The notes beneath the pieces are model-generated. The model searched no databases, was not told the DNA's origin, and saw only the letters and a program-made list of their open reading frames with translations. A DNA stretch of 64,000 nucleotides. It comes from Gillisella vitis. GTDB taxonomy: Bacteria; Pseudomonadota; Alphaproteobacteria; Rhizobiales; Rhizobiaceae. Positions 1 to 8,721 of the stretch are shown piece after piece. Made by a program: the position numbers and the translations under genes. The stretch lies in NCBI RefSeq assembly GCF_021559775.1, contig NZ_CP056047.1, positions 186,001 through 250,000 of the forward strand, in the 5' to 3' direction. Position 1 is the stretch's first letter; the number at the start of each line of letters is the position of its first letter.

Positions 1-1
1 G

Positions 2-388
2 GGGTTTTCCTGGTGCCGGATCTTTTATCTCTACGGAGAAGGCGAACATCCGGCCCGTCTTGTGCCTTACTTGAGGCAGCGCCTCGAGCAAGGTGCCGTT
101 GCCAAGCTTTCCAAAGGCACACAATGGCGCGATTTTCTGGATGTGAAAGAGGCGGGAAAAATGATTGCTGGCGTTGTCGATACCGGACAGACCGGCGCGG
201 TCAATATCTGCTCCGGCAAGGCGGTCACCATTCGTGCGCTGGCCGAACGCATTGCCGATGACTATGGCCGCCGCGACCTGCTGGAATTCGGCACGGCAGA
301 GATCCATCCTACCGATCCCCTGGCGGTGGTCGGCGTGTGCAATGTTGCGGCGATCAAGCCTGCCTCAGGAGGAATGGCTGCCGGTTGA
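2..388 (+). CDS. NAD-dependent epimerase/dehydratase family protein, C-terminal part (5' end outside window)
   Basis: The reading frame is open from base 2 with no start codon in view, so the N-terminal Rossmann half lies outside the window. The visible part contains FYLYGEGEHPARLVPYL, WRDFLDVKEAGKMI and GAVNICSGKAVTIRALAERI. These match the C-terminal substrate-binding half of extended SDR nucleotide-sugar epimerases and dehydratases, where RDF(L/V)xVxD and the NICSG turn are typical. Such enzymes make activated sugars for O-antigen or capsule. The last 15 residues look unlike the usual ending; the +1 frame stays open to base 449, so a natural frameshift or a divergent tail cannot be excluded. 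Substrate unknown. Confidence 0.75.
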   Translation, partial: GFSWCRIFYLYGEGEHPARLVPYLRQRLEQGAVAKLSKGTQWRDFLDVKEAGKMIAGVVDTGQTGAVNICSGKAVTIRALAERIADDYGRRDLLEFGTAEIHPTDPLAVVGVCNVAAIKPASGGMAAG

Positions 389-458
389 TACTTTCAGCCT
401 TCGTTTGTCAGGGAAAAGTGGAATCCGATTTTCCCGAAAAGGCAAATGAAAACAAGAA

Positions 459-505
459 AAACGAGAGTCTGTCTGGTTCAATCAGAACCTGACAGACTCT
501 CGTTT
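459..505. terminator. Bidirectional terminator hairpin
   Basis: A perfect 15-bp inverted repeat (459-473 with 491-505) carries an inner 5-bp stem GGTTC/GAACC (475-479, 485-489) closing a five-base loop. It has A-rich sequence on the left and TTT on the right, so it can end transcription both ways. It sits between the convergent epimerase and glycosyltransferase genes. Confidence 0.8.
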
Positions 506-547
506 ATCGCAACGCATTGAAGACAGCAATGTATCCTGATTTTGGCG

Positions 548-1723
548 TCAGGCACTTGCGCGGGCGTTTGGCTCCGCGATGACCCTGATTGGCGTCATCA
601 TGCTGCGCGCCACGGCGTAGAACTGCTGGGCGTTGACGGCATTGCCAATGAAGCGGTCTACCAACAGAACCTTGCCATGCAGGCCCTGCTGTCTGTCTTC
701 ATGGGGTGTGGCGGAAAAGGGCGGTGCGAAGGCCCGGACCCATGCCTGACCGCCCGGCATGGACAGGAACGCTCGGGAATAGGCTTCGTATTTTGTCCGA
801 AACGGGCCAGTGGAATGTTCGAAAGCGCAATCATACATGCAGGCGCGGACGAAATCCTCCCCAAAGCCTGCCCATTCGCTGCCAAGCTCCATCAGCACTC
901 GGGCCTGAACTTCGGCAATGGCAGCCGTCAGGCCTATTCCGGCATGCAACGGAAAATCCTTGAGTGCGGATGGCACGGGACGTGGCTGGAACGGGTGTGC
1001 ATGCACGGCAGACAGCGGGCGATTGCAAAAGGCCAGTGCATTGGCAAACAGCAGCACGCGGGCCGCCCACTCATATTGCGGCACCAGGGTTAGCCAACTC
1101 AGTGCGCCGCAAGCCGAAAGGACACTGTCGATCAGGCTTCGCTTGATGGCCCCATGATAAAGACCGAAAGGCATGCGCGGCACTTGCCTTGCCTCTTTCC
1201 AGTGAAAGAAAGCCTCGAGCATCGGAGCCTTCTCAAATTCGGTAATATTATGCAGCACCGGGATCGCCACATTGGTCTTGATATGGCGCGGTGCATCCGC
1301 CGAGATCTGAAATGCACTCCATCCCAACGCATCCACATGGGGATGTTTATTTTCCAGAGAGGAGAGCAGCTCGGGAAGATCGGGCTCGATCATGTCTTCG
1401 GGATGGACAAGCGACACCCAATCGCCCTCGGCCGCAGCAAAGGTGCCGATCCAGAGCTGGGCTGCCGAAAGGGTTTCCGGTGCAGGTGGCAGAAGGCGCA
1501 AACGACTATCGCGTGCCGCTATATCCGCAAATGGTCCATGGCGATGCACGGTGTCGCCAAAGCCGGAGAGAATGATTTCCAGATCAGCGGTCGCATTCTT
1601 CAGGAGTTCCTGGACCAGATTGACTGGCAGGATATGGCCCGGTTCTACCGGAATACAGACAGAAAGCTTCGGCATTGGCATCTCACGATCTTTGGCACCA
1701 TTTTCGGCAAAACTGGTTTCCAC
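548..1723 (-). CDS. Glycosyltransferase, family-2-like (GT-A fold)
   Basis: A 391-residue protein. After a short leader it opens with MPKLSVCIPVEPGHILPVNLVQELL, the beta-strand plus helix that starts GT-A glycosyltransferases. GDWVSLVHPEDMIEPDLPELL at about residue 100 occupies the place of the DxD metal site, here with D-W and H-P-E-D, so the motif is degenerate. The rest is hydrophobic and not diagnostic. The chosen start is GTG, with an AGGAAA-like site just upstream; an internal ATG 14 codons later is an alternative. Neighbouring sugar-modifying genes suggest a role in surface polysaccharide; donor and acceptor are unknown. Confidence 0.6.
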   Translation of the reverse strand: METSFAENGAKDREMPMPKLSVCIPVEPGHILPVNLVQELLKNATADLEIILSGFGDTVHRHGPFADIAARDSRLRLLPPAPETLSAAQLWIGTFAAAEGDWVSLVHPEDMIEPDLPELLSSLENKHPHVDALGWSAFQISADAPRHIKTNVAIPVLHNITEFEKAPMLEAFFHWKEARQVPRMPFGLYHGAIKRSLIDSVLSACGALSWLTLVPQYEWAARVLLFANALAFCNRPLSAVHAHPFQPRPVPSALKDFPLHAGIGLTAAIAEVQARVLMELGSEWAGFGEDFVRACMYDCAFEHSTGPFRTKYEAYSRAFLSMPGGQAWVRAFAPPFSATPHEDRQQGLHGKVLLVDRFIGNAVNAQQFYAVARSMMTPIRVIAEPNARASA

Positions 1724-1826
1724 GTTTCCTGGAAATGCTCTAGGAGAACAAACTGGTGCGAGCCTTGGTGCAGTCCGTTAATGGACACACCAATCAAAGA
1801 ATACTAGCGATTTTTATTTGGAAAAA

Positions 1827-1902
1827 TGGTGCCCGGAGGCGGATTTGAACCACCGACACGCGGATTTTCAATCCGCTGCTCTACCAACTGAGCTATCCGG
1901 GC
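1827..1902 (-). tRNA. tRNA-Phe (GAA)
   Basis: On the minus strand the sequence folds as a complete cloverleaf: acceptor GCCCGGA paired with TCCGGGC, D-arm AGCTCAGTTGGTAGAGC, anticodon stem GCGGA with loop TTGAAAA and anticodon GAA, T-arm GGTTCAAAT, and an encoded 3' ACCA. It is 76 nt including CCA. It lies upstream of the glycosyltransferase gene and downstream of yacG. Confidence 0.96.
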
Positions 1903-2096
1903 ATCCTGGCCAAACAAATGCTATAGAAGCTCTGTTTGCCGTTAGGGGAAAAGTTTCCCCCGGAAGCAGCGCGGTTATACCATCTAAATTTTTCATGTCC
2001 AGCGCCAAAAGACACTTTTTTGACGGTGCATGAAAAAAGATTGAAAGTCTCTTAAAAACAGTATGTTACGCTAAAATTACAATGAACGGGATCAAC

Positions 2097-2306
2097 TCAG
2101 AATCGACCGTCGTCATCCGGGTTGGATTCGTCTTCGGCCACGGGAATCGCATAGGAGCCTTTCAGCCAGCGCGACAGATCCTGCGTGCGGCAGCGGTCGG
2201 AGCAGAAGGGGTAGTGTTCGCGGTGGGATGGATGGCCGCATTCCGGGCAGGGCAGGGGTTTGCGCAAGGGTTCTACCTTGGCGGTATGTTCTGGTTCGTC
2301 ACTCAT
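2097..2306 (-). CDS. yacG: DNA gyrase inhibitor / zinc-ribbon protein YacG
   Basis: A 69-residue protein with the YacG zinc site: CPECGHPSHREHYPFCSDRC provides the CxxC and CxxxC pair (residues about 20-39), followed by DLSRWLKGSYAIP, the conserved gyrase-contacting segment. The tail is acidic (DESNPDDDGRF). In Escherichia coli YacG binds GyrB and blocks DNA binding. Its place behind maf, itself behind infA, is the usual alphaproteobacterial order and supports the call. Confidence 0.93.
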   Translation of the reverse strand: MSDEPEHTAKVEPLRKPLPCPECGHPSHREHYPFCSDRCRTQDLSRWLKGSYAIPVAEDESNPDDDGRF

Positions 2307-2362
2307 GTGTTATCCTTTGCTTGGCCTCAGCCTTAACTCGCTGGCTCTTGCCTGCTGGGCTG

Positions 2363-2983
2363 TTACCCTTCCGACCAGCGGGCCTGCACATCCATGCCTT
2401 CGCCTGCCAGCAATTGCACGGTTTCATACAGGGGCAGGCCGACGACGTTGGAATAAGAGCCGACCAGTTTTTGCACAAAGCTGCCAGCAATGCCCTGGAT
2501 GGCATAGGCACCAGCCTTGCCGCGCCATTCACCGGATAGAATATAGGCATTGATGTCCGCTTCCGACAGACGCTTGAAGCGCACCTTGCTTTCCACCACC
2601 TTCTGGCGGATCTTGCGATCCGGGGTAATCAGGCAGACACCGGTAAACACCCAGTGATTGCGGCCGGAAACCAGATTGAGCGCGGCGATGGCTTCATCGC
2701 TATATTCGGTTTTCGGCAGCACCCGACGGCCAACGGCAACCACCGTATCGGCCGCCAGGATGAAAGCGCCTTTCCAATCCGCCTCGTCAGCACTCGCCTC
2801 CAGGGCGGCTTTGGCCTTGTCGGTTGCCAAACGGCGCGCCAGCGAGCGTGGCTGCTCGTTCTTCAAGGGGCTTTCGTCGAGATCCATCGGCATCAGCCGA
2901 TCGGCTTCCAGGCCCACCTGCCGCAGCAGTTCGACGCGGCGGGGGGAGCCTGAGGCCAGGATCAGCTTGCGTTTGCCGGCCAT
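2363..2983 (-). CDS. maf: Maf family nucleotide pyrophosphatase
   Basis: A 206-residue protein with the complete Maf signature. [17 protein letters not shown] (residues about 7-23) is the phosphate-binding SxSPRRxELL motif, [17 protein letters not shown] carries the catalytic aspartate, and [27 protein letters not shown] is the C-terminal substrate-binding motif. Maf proteins hydrolyse non-canonical or modified nucleoside triphosphates to monophosphates, a house-cleaning role formerly described as septum inhibition. The gene starts 16 bases after infA on the minus strand and is followed by yacG, so the three are probably cotranscribed. Confidence 0.94.
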   Translation of the reverse strand: MAGKRKLILASGSPRRVELLRQVGLEADRLMPMDLDESPLKNEQPRSLARRLATDKAKAALEASADEADWKGAFILAADTVVAVGRRVLPKTEYSDEAIAALNLVSGRNHWVFTGVCLITPDRKIRQKVVESKVRFKRLSEADINAYILSGEWRGKAGAYAIQGIAGSFVQKLVGSYSNVVGLPLYETVQLLAGEGMDVQARWSEG

Positions 2984-2999
2984 AGGCGGCTCCTCGCCG

Positions 3000-3218
3000 T
3001 TACTTGAAGCGATAGGTGATACGGCCCTTGGTCAGGTCGTAGGGTGTCATTTCCACCAGGACCTTGTCGCCAGCCAGCACGCGGATGCGGTTCTTGCGCA
3101 TACGGCCAGCCGTATGGGCGATAATTTCATGTTCGTTTTCGAGCTTCACCCGGAATGTGGCGTTCGGCAGCAGTTCCGTAACGACACCGGGGAATTCGAG
3201 GACTTCTTCTTTAGCCAT
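3000..3218 (-). CDS. infA: Translation initiation factor IF-1
   Basis: A 72-residue protein, exactly the usual IF-1 length, starting [20 protein letters not shown]. It carries the S1/OB-fold core [48 protein letters not shown]-1 occupies the ribosomal A site and helps IF-2 and IF-3 in initiation. The start codon follows a purine-rich segment, and the gene sits between the phosphatase gene and maf. Confidence 0.98.
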   Translation of the reverse strand: MAKEEVLEFPGVVTELLPNATFRVKLENEHEIIAHTAGRMRKNRIRVLAGDKVLVEMTPYDLTKGRITYRFK

Positions 3219-3339
3219 TGATGCCTTGTCTTTCTGTGTGTTTCGTCGGAGCGGTGACCGCCCCGGTCAAAATGTGGCCGGAACCTACACAATCACTGGG
3301 CTTTTGTGAACCTTGTAGATCGGGCTTTTCGAATTTGTT

Positions 3340-3843
3340 TCAAACGCCGCCAAGCGGGCTTGTTCCAGGCCGTTTGAAGCGCTGCTCGATCAGCACCGCC
3401 AGCCGGTCTCGCACCTCGCGATAGGCGGCCAGTTGCTGGTCGCGGGTATCGGCCTCGATGGTTGGGTCATGCATAGGCCAATACACCACCTCAACGGAAG
3501 AGGAGCGAGTCAGTTCCAGGGCGGCATGATGCGCTTCGGGAGCCAGAGTGACAACGAGGTCGAAAAAGTCGTCCTCCAACTCGTCCAGGGTCTGCGGTTG
3601 ACGTTTGCCCAGCGAAAGCCCGATTTCATCCAGCACCACATCAACGAAAGGATCGCGCTCGCCATGCCGCACGCCCGCCGAGGCAACATAGACACCTGAT
3701 GGCAGTAACCTCTTGGCAAGGGCCTCGGCCATGGGCGAGCGCACGGCATTCATACCGCAGAGGAACAGCACGGAGTGAGGTATGGCCCTCTCTTGGCTGT
3801 GATCGGCGCCGATGCCGGTGGGATCTTTGGTCGGTTCGCTCAT
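3340..3843 (-). CDS. Low-molecular-weight protein-tyrosine-phosphatase-like protein
   Basis: Using the internal ATG at 3843 gives 167 residues (MSEPTKDP...) and avoids overlap with the upstream UPF0262 gene; a longer frame to 3903 exists. The catalytic P-loop is HSVLFLCGMNAVRSPMAEAL, a CX5RS motif with G-M-N-A-V inside rather than the common T-G-N-I-C. The general-acid loop appears later as HDPTIEA. The fold is that of LMW-PTP/ArsC-type phosphatases. The real substrate is unknown, and arsenate reductase activity is not implied. Confidence 0.85.
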   Translation of the reverse strand: MSEPTKDPTGIGADHSQERAIPHSVLFLCGMNAVRSPMAEALAKRLLPSGVYVASAGVRHGERDPFVDVVLDEIGLSLGKRQPQTLDELEDDFFDLVVTLAPEAHHAALELTRSSSVEVVYWPMHDPTIEADTRDQQLAAYREVRDRLAVLIEQRFKRPGTSPLGGV

Positions 3844-3853
3844 GCCGGACGCC

Positions 3854-4327
3854 TCAGCCGCGCCAATACAGCACGCAGACCAGCGTGAAGAGCCGCCGGG
3901 CACTGTCGAAATCGAGATTGATCTTGTCTTTCAGTCGGTCTTTCAAAGTTTGCGAGCCATCGTTGTGAATGCCGCGCCGCCCCATGTCGATTGCTTCGAT
4001 CTGGCTGGGCGTGGACGAGCGGATCGCCTCGTAATAGCTTTCGCAGATCATGAAATAGTCTTTGATGATCCGCCTTAGCGGCGTCAGCGACAGGATATGG
4101 GTGGCGACAGCCTCGCCATCCTGCGTGGTGATGGTGAAGACCAGCCGGGCATTCACAAGGGACAGGCTGAGGCGATAAGGGCCACCTGGATGACCGACCG
4201 GCTCGAAAGAGTTTTCCTCGATCAGATCGAAAATCGCCACGGCCCGCTCATGCTCGACATCGGGCGTCGAGCGCCCGATCGTCTCATCGAGAACGACATC
4301 GAAAAGCTTGAAGTCGCCCTTGGCCAT
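3854..4327 (-). CDS. UPF0262 family protein
   Basis: A 157-residue protein, the normal UPF0262 length. It opens with [36 protein letters not shown] and holds [21 protein letters not shown] and [17 protein letters not shown], segments I associate with this uncharacterised alphaproteobacterial family. It starts 3 bases after hisD ends and is followed 10 bases later by the phosphatase gene, so it probably belongs to the hisD transcript. No function is established. Confidence 0.9.
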   Translation of the reverse strand: MAKGDFKLFDVVLDETIGRSTPDVEHERAVAIFDLIEENSFEPVGHPGGPYRLSLSLVNARLVFTITTQDGEAVATHILSLTPLRRIIKDYFMICESYYEAIRSSTPSQIEAIDMGRRGIHNDGSQTLKDRLKDKINLDFDSARRLFTLVCVLYWRG

Positions 4328-4330
4328 CAG

Positions 4331-5629
4331 CTATTCCTCAAGATTGAGTCGGATGGCGACGGATCGTGCATGGGCATCCAGCCCCTCGCTCTTGGCCAAA
4401 GCAATTGCTGCCGGCGCCAATTGCCTAAGCTGTTGCGGGCCGAGCCGCAGGATCGAGGTGCGCTTGACGAAATCCAGCACCGACAGGCCGGAGGAAAACC
4501 GTGCCGAACGGGCCGTTGGCAGGACGTGATTAGAGCCGCCGACATAATCGCCGATCACTTCCGGCGTATGGCGACCGATGAAGATCGCGCCGGCATTGCG
4601 AATGCCCGCCATCAGCGCATCGGGATCGGCAACAGCCAGTTCCAGATGCTCGGCGGCAATGCGATTGGCAAGCGGCACGGAAGCGCCAAGGTTCGGGACA
4701 ATGACCAGCGCGCCAAAATCCTGCCAGCTGGCGCTGGCAGTTTCGGCCCGGCTCAATGTCTTCAATTGCCGCTCAACGGCAGTCTCAACCGCTTTGGCAA
4801 AGTCCGGATCGTCGGTGATCAGAATCGATTGAGCGCCCCGGTCGTGTTCTGCCTGCGCCAGCAGATCGGCGGCAATCCAGTCTGGGTCATTATCCTTGTC
4901 GGCGATCACAAGCACTTCCGATGGGCCTGCGATCATATCGATGCCGACCGTGCCGAACACATGGCGCTTGGCAGCGGCCACATAGGCATTGCCGGGGCCG
5001 ACGATCTTGGCGACCGGTTCGATGGTTTGCGTGCCATAGGCGAGCGCGGCGACAGCCTGAGCGCCACCGATCCGGTAGATTTCCGTCACGCCCGCAATTT
5101 TTGCCGCAGCCAGCACCGTGGGATTAATGGCGCCGCCGGAGGCAGGCACGACCATGACGACGCGCGGCACACCGGCAACCCTGGCCGGAACGGCATTCAT
5201 CAGTACGGAACTTGGATAGCTTGCCGTGCCGCCCGGCACATAGAGACCAACCGCATCGATGGCGGTCCAGCGGGAGCCGAGGCCGACGCCGATGGCGTCT
5301 TCGTAGATGTCGTCCTTGGGCATCTGGCGGGCGTGGTGGCGCTCGATACGCTCTGCGGCAAGGTGCAACGCATCGATCAGCTCAGGCGAGACCTCGGCAA
5401 AGGCCGCATCGATTTCAGCTTCGGTGACGCGCATGGGCGTCACTGTGAAATCCAGCCCATCGAACCTGTGCGAATACTCCGCCAAGGCGGCATCACCGCG
5501 CGCCCGCACATCGTCGATAATGGTTTTGACGACTGCGTTTACATCCTCGGACACTTCCCGCTTGGTGGTGAGAAATGCGGCAAACCGCGCCTCGAAATCA
5601 TCCGATGCCTGCTCAAGCCAAACTGCCAC
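4331..5629 (-). CDS. hisD: Histidinol dehydrogenase
   Basis: A 432-residue protein catalysing the last two steps of histidine synthesis, the NAD-dependent oxidation of L-histidinol to L-histidine. Family motifs are in order: GLYVPGGTASYPSSVLMNAVPARVAGV, GGAQAVAALAYGTQTIEPVAKIVGPGNAYVA, IAGPSEVLVIAD, HDRGAQSIL and GAIFIGRHTPEVIGDYVGGSNHVLPT. The last two supply the zinc and catalytic histidine region. Length and motifs are complete. It is first in a minus-strand group with UPF0262 and the phosphatase. Confidence 0.97.
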   Translation of the reverse strand: MAVWLEQASDDFEARFAAFLTTKREVSEDVNAVVKTIIDDVRARGDAALAEYSHRFDGLDFTVTPMRVTEAEIDAAFAEVSPELIDALHLAAERIERHHARQMPKDDIYEDAIGVGLGSRWTAIDAVGLYVPGGTASYPSSVLMNAVPARVAGVPRVVMVVPASGGAINPTVLAAAKIAGVTEIYRIGGAQAVAALAYGTQTIEPVAKIVGPGNAYVAAAKRHVFGTVGIDMIAGPSEVLVIADKDNDPDWIAADLLAQAEHDRGAQSILITDDPDFAKAVETAVERQLKTLSRAETASASWQDFGALVIVPNLGASVPLANRIAAEHLELAVADPDALMAGIRNAGAIFIGRHTPEVIGDYVGGSNHVLPTARSARFSSGLSVLDFVKRTSILRLGPQQLRQLAPAAIALAKSEGLDAHARSVAIRLNLEE

Positions 5630-5663
5630 TGCGCCTAATTCCTTCTTCCGGCCCGCCTATTCC

Positions 5664-6134
5664 TCAGGCTCCGGGATGCCGGGGCCTTGATGTGGTTTCC
5701 CACGCGCCGCCGGTATCTGCAAGCTGTACTTCTATGCATTCAACATCCAAAGCAATGGTGGCGCCCGCCGCGCATACCAGCTCCACCCGGCCTTCAGGGC
5801 CATCCCCCTTGCCATCACCTTGGGCGGCGGTGAAGGTCACAGCCAGCAGGTTCATCACCTGGTCCTTGTCCGTCTGGCTTATGCCGATGGAGCGCACCGC
5901 CTGCACTCGTTTGATGGTGAGTAAGGCCCGGCGGCGCTCAAAGCTCTTGGTGCGGCGAAAAATTCCGCCGCCTTTTCCGGCTTTTTCCCAGACGAAACGG
6001 TTGACAGCGACGGAAAACACCCCGGACTTTGCCGCATAATCCACATCCGCTGGCTTGAACACCGCATCCTGCATATGGGCAGACAGAATGGCGAGATCTT
6101 CCTCGTCCAGCGATAGAAGCTTGAGATCGGTCAT
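5664..6134 (-). CDS. DUF2948 family protein
   Basis: A 156-residue protein from the ATG at 6134 (MTDLKLLSLDEEDLAILSAHMQDAVF). A frame reaching 6194 adds a Cys-rich, non-conserved leader and was not used. The core VNRFVWEKAG, RRRALLTIKRVQAVRSIGI and LNLLAVTF-like segments, with VELVCAAGATIALDVECIEVQLADTG at the end, match the DUF2948 family seen next to hisD and murA in rhizobia. It is soluble with no catalytic motif that I recognise. Function unknown. Confidence 0.82.
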   Translation of the reverse strand: MTDLKLLSLDEEDLAILSAHMQDAVFKPADVDYAAKSGVFSVAVNRFVWEKAGKGGGIFRRTKSFERRRALLTIKRVQAVRSIGISQTDKDQVMNLLAVTFTAAQGDGKGDGPEGRVELVCAAGATIALDVECIEVQLADTGGAWETTSRPRHPGA

Positions 6135-6233
6135 GCGCATGGCCCCGCTATTGCAATTGCTCTTGCAGATAGGTTGCCCGCCGTCATTAAGCAACGGGCA
6201 GCCTTGCTTGAAGAGCTTGAAATATAGGCGTGC

Positions 6234-7526
6234 TTAGTCGCTGATTCGTTCCACGATCGCGCCGCAACGAGTCAGCTTTTCTTCCAACCGCTCGAAGCCG
6301 CGGTCCAGATGATAGACGCGGTTGACCAAAGTTTCGCCCTCGGCGGCAAGCCCGGCGATGACCAGCGAGACGGAGGCGCGCAGGTCGGTTGCCATCACTG
6401 GCGCGCCCCGTAGGCGCTGTACGCCTTCGATACGGGCTGTCTGGCCGCTCAGGGTGATCTTGGCGCCGAGCCGCGCCAGTTCCTGCACATGCATGAAGCG
6501 GTTTTCGAAAATTGTTTCCGTCACATGTGCCACGCCCTGGGCGCGGGTCATCAGGCCCATGAATTGCGCCTGCAAGTCAGTCGGGAAGCCAGGAAACGGC
6601 TCGGTAACGATATCGACAGGGCGAATGGCATCGCCATGGCCGATGACGCGAATACCGTCCTCGATGGCGGAAACCTCGGCGCCAGCCCGGCGCAACGCCT
6701 CGACGGCGGTGTCGAGCAGGGTGATATCGGTGCCTTCCAGCGTCACGTCACCGCCGGTCATGGCGACGGCCATGGCATAGGTGCCGGTCTCGATCCGGTC
6801 CGGCAGAACCCGGTGGCGGGCACCGGACAGGCTGGTGACACCTTCGATGGTGATGGTGGCTGTACCTTGGCCGGTAATTTTCGCGCCCATGGCGTTCAGG
6901 CAATTGGCAAGATCTACCACTTCCGGCTCACGCGCGGCATTGTGGATCACTGTGGTGCCGCGTGCCAGCGATGCCGCCATCAGCATGACGTGGGTGGCGC
7001 CAACGGAAACCTTGGGGAATGTATAGCTCGCGCCAATCAAGCCGCCCTTTGGAGCCGTGGCTTCGATATAGCCGCTGTCGATCTCCATTGTGGCGCCCAG
7101 CGCGCGCAGACCGTCGATGAACAGATCGACCGGGCGGGTGCCGATGGCGCAGCCACCGGGCAGTGAGACGCGGGCTTTGCCTTCACGAGCGAGAAGCGGG
7201 CCGATCACCCAGAAGCTGGCGCGCATCTTGGAGACCAGTTCATAGGGCGCATTGGTATCGACAATGGTGCGGCAGGTGAAATGGATGGTGCGGGAATAGC
7301 TGCCGGACTGGCGCTCGCGCCGCCCATTGACGGCAATGTCGACGCCATGATTGCCCAGAATGCGCAATAGCAGCTCGACATCGGCCAGATGCGGCACATT
7401 TTCCAGCGTCAGCGTGTCGCTGGTCAGGAGCGAGGCGATCATCAAAGGCAGGGCGGCGTTTTTTGCACCGGAGATTGGAATGATGCCGTTAAGGGCGTTG
7501 CCGCCGACAATCCTGATACGATCCAT
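6234..7526 (-). CDS. murA: UDP-N-acetylglucosamine 1-carboxyvinyltransferase
   Basis: A 430-residue MurA catalysing enolpyruvyl transfer from PEP to UDP-GlcNAc, the first committed peptidoglycan step. It starts [29 protein letters not shown], the conserved N-terminal loop. [24 protein letters not shown] carries the PEP-binding, fosfomycin-target cysteine. [15 protein letters not shown] and [15 protein letters not shown] follow as expected, and [17 protein letters not shown] lies near the end. Length is full. It is upstream of DUF2948 on the same strand. Confidence 0.98.
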   Translation of the reverse strand: MDRIRIVGGNALNGIIPISGAKNAALPLMIASLLTSDTLTLENVPHLADVELLLRILGNHGVDIAVNGRRERQSGSYSRTIHFTCRTIVDTNAPYELVSKMRASFWVIGPLLAREGKARVSLPGGCAIGTRPVDLFIDGLRALGATMEIDSGYIEATAPKGGLIGASYTFPKVSVGATHVMLMAASLARGTTVIHNAAREPEVVDLANCLNAMGAKITGQGTATITIEGVTSLSGARHRVLPDRIETGTYAMAVAMTGGDVTLEGTDITLLDTAVEALRRAGAEVSAIEDGIRVIGHGDAIRPVDIVTEPFPGFPTDLQAQFMGLMTRAQGVAHVTETIFENRFMHVQELARLGAKITLSGQTARIEGVQRLRGAPVMATDLRASVSLVIAGLAAEGETLVNRVYHLDRGFERLEEKLTRCGAIVERISD

Positions 7527-7660
7527 AAAGAGTGATCAGGGGGCAAGGCCTGCCCCCGCCTTTCTTGGTTTGAAGAGTGTGTCGCGCCATGACAGCAATA
7601 ATTGGCACTGCAATGCACGCGGTGTTTAGAGGAAAACCGCCAGCCGTTCAATTCGCTGTG

Positions 7661-7909
7661 TCAGGTTTCGCTGTTTGAGGTTTCAGTGTCATCCGGTTGG
7701 GGCAAATGTGCGGCGGGCAGTCCATCTGTTTCATCGGCGCCGCCAGCCCGGCGCGCCCGCGCCTGGCTTTTACGGCGCATCAGGTTTTCTCGCAATTTCT
7801 GAGCCGCCCGCTCACGCCGGCGCTCGGCCTGCGCCTGGGTGTTCAGCGCTGCAATCCGCTTGGCTTCTGCCACGCGCTCGGCCTTGGATGTATCGGTCTC
7901 GTCTGTCAT
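7661..7909 (-). CDS. Small charged hypothetical protein upstream of murA
   Basis: From the ATG at 7909 this gives 82 residues (MTDETDTSKAERVAEAKRI...). It is dominated by Arg, Lys, Glu and Ala in an uninterrupted predicted helix up to about residue 55, followed by an acidic polar tail. No domain was recognised. It may resemble small DUF4169-like rhizobial proteins, but that is a guess. It lies 134 bases upstream of murA on the same strand. The strongly charged composition fits a nucleic-acid-binding or coiled-coil peptide. Confidence 0.55.
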   Translation of the reverse strand: MTDETDTSKAERVAEAKRIAALNTQAQAERRRERAAQKLRENLMRRKSQARARRAGGADETDGLPAAHLPQPDDTETSNSET

Positions 7910-8059
7910 GGCGGCGTCATAGCGCAAATGTGGATAAATCGGAAGATAGGCAAGGTTTTGCTATTTTATTCGCCTAACGACGTTTTGCTGCTTGCGCGCC
8001 CCGTCATCCTGTGGCAATAGCCCACTCGTTCCGTAGCGGCACAGTCCGCTTCGCCAGAT

Positions 8060-8134
8060 GCTGCTATAGCTCAGGGGTAGAGCACTCCCTTGGTAAGGGA
8101 GAGGCCGAGAGTTCAAATCTCTCTAGCAGCACCA
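8060..8134 (+). tRNA. tRNA-Thr (GGT)
   Basis: A complete cloverleaf on the plus strand: acceptor GCTGCTA with TAGCAGC, D-arm with AGGGGTAG, anticodon stem CTCCC/GGGAG around the loop TTGGTAA (anticodon GGT), T-loop GTTCAAATC, and encoded ACCA. The length is 75 nt. No integrase gene or duplicated 3' end is visible nearby. Confidence 0.95.
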
Positions 8135-8184
8135 TTTTATCCCATTGAAATTGTTAGAGTCTTTGCGTTGCGGATGGCGGGCAA

Positions 8185-8571
8185 ATGGTGATACTCCGAA
8201 TTGATCCCTTCCCATCCGAAGACGAGCTGAATTTACTTTGGTTCAAGGCTTGGGGCAGCCCGGATCGAAAAGAATTCGCCAGTGTCCTATTGCGCAGCCT
8301 TACGCATATAGGCGCTTATGCTGATGATCGGCTCGTCGGCTTCGTGAATGTCGCATGGGACGGAGGAGCGCACGCCTTTATCCTGGATACTTGCGTCGAT
8401 CCTAAGCTACGAAGACAGGGTATCGCCACTCGCATGGTGGTTGCTGCCACAAATGTGGCGCGAGGGCGTGGAGCAAAGTGGTTGCATGTCGATTTCCAAC
8501 CACATCTGACTTCGTTTTACCGAAATTGCGGTTTCAGGCATACCGAGGCAGGACTTATGGAGTTGAAATGA
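8185..8571 (+). CDS. GNAT family N-acetyltransferase
   Basis: A 128-residue single-domain GNAT. Motif A, the acetyl-CoA pyrophosphate loop, is LDTCVDPKLRRQGIATRMVVAATNVARGRGAKWL, with R-R-Q-G-I-A in the place of Q/RxxGxG/A. It ends with the common SFYRNCGFRHTEAGLMEL segment. The preceding strand is RLVGFVNVAWDGGAHAFI. It lies just downstream of tRNA-Thr with no partner gene, so the acceptor (small molecule or protein) cannot be inferred. Confidence 0.87.
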   Translation: MVILRIDPFPSEDELNLLWFKAWGSPDRKEFASVLLRSLTHIGAYADDRLVGFVNVAWDGGAHAFILDTCVDPKLRRQGIATRMVVAATNVARGRGAKWLHVDFQPHLTSFYRNCGFRHTEAGLMELK

Positions 8572-8721
8572 GTCGTTTCTCCTGCCCAGGCGCTGACCGC
8601 TAAACTCGGGCCTCCATGGGAACTTTTCTCTCTGCCCTGCGAGACCATAAGTGCAAAACTCAGAATCCCAATAGCCTAATTTATTGGGCACACGTCATAC
8701 CATATCGCGGCAAACCTAAAT

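Noticed and set aside
3340-3843. Calling the phosphatase an arsenate reductase
   Set aside because: The CX5R loop fits LMW-PTP generally, and the extra cysteines and ars neighbours expected for arsenate reduction are missing.
4097-5638. A long open frame on the plus strand opposite hisD
   Set aside because: It mirrors the codon pattern of hisD, has no domain, and hisD is a complete and certain gene.
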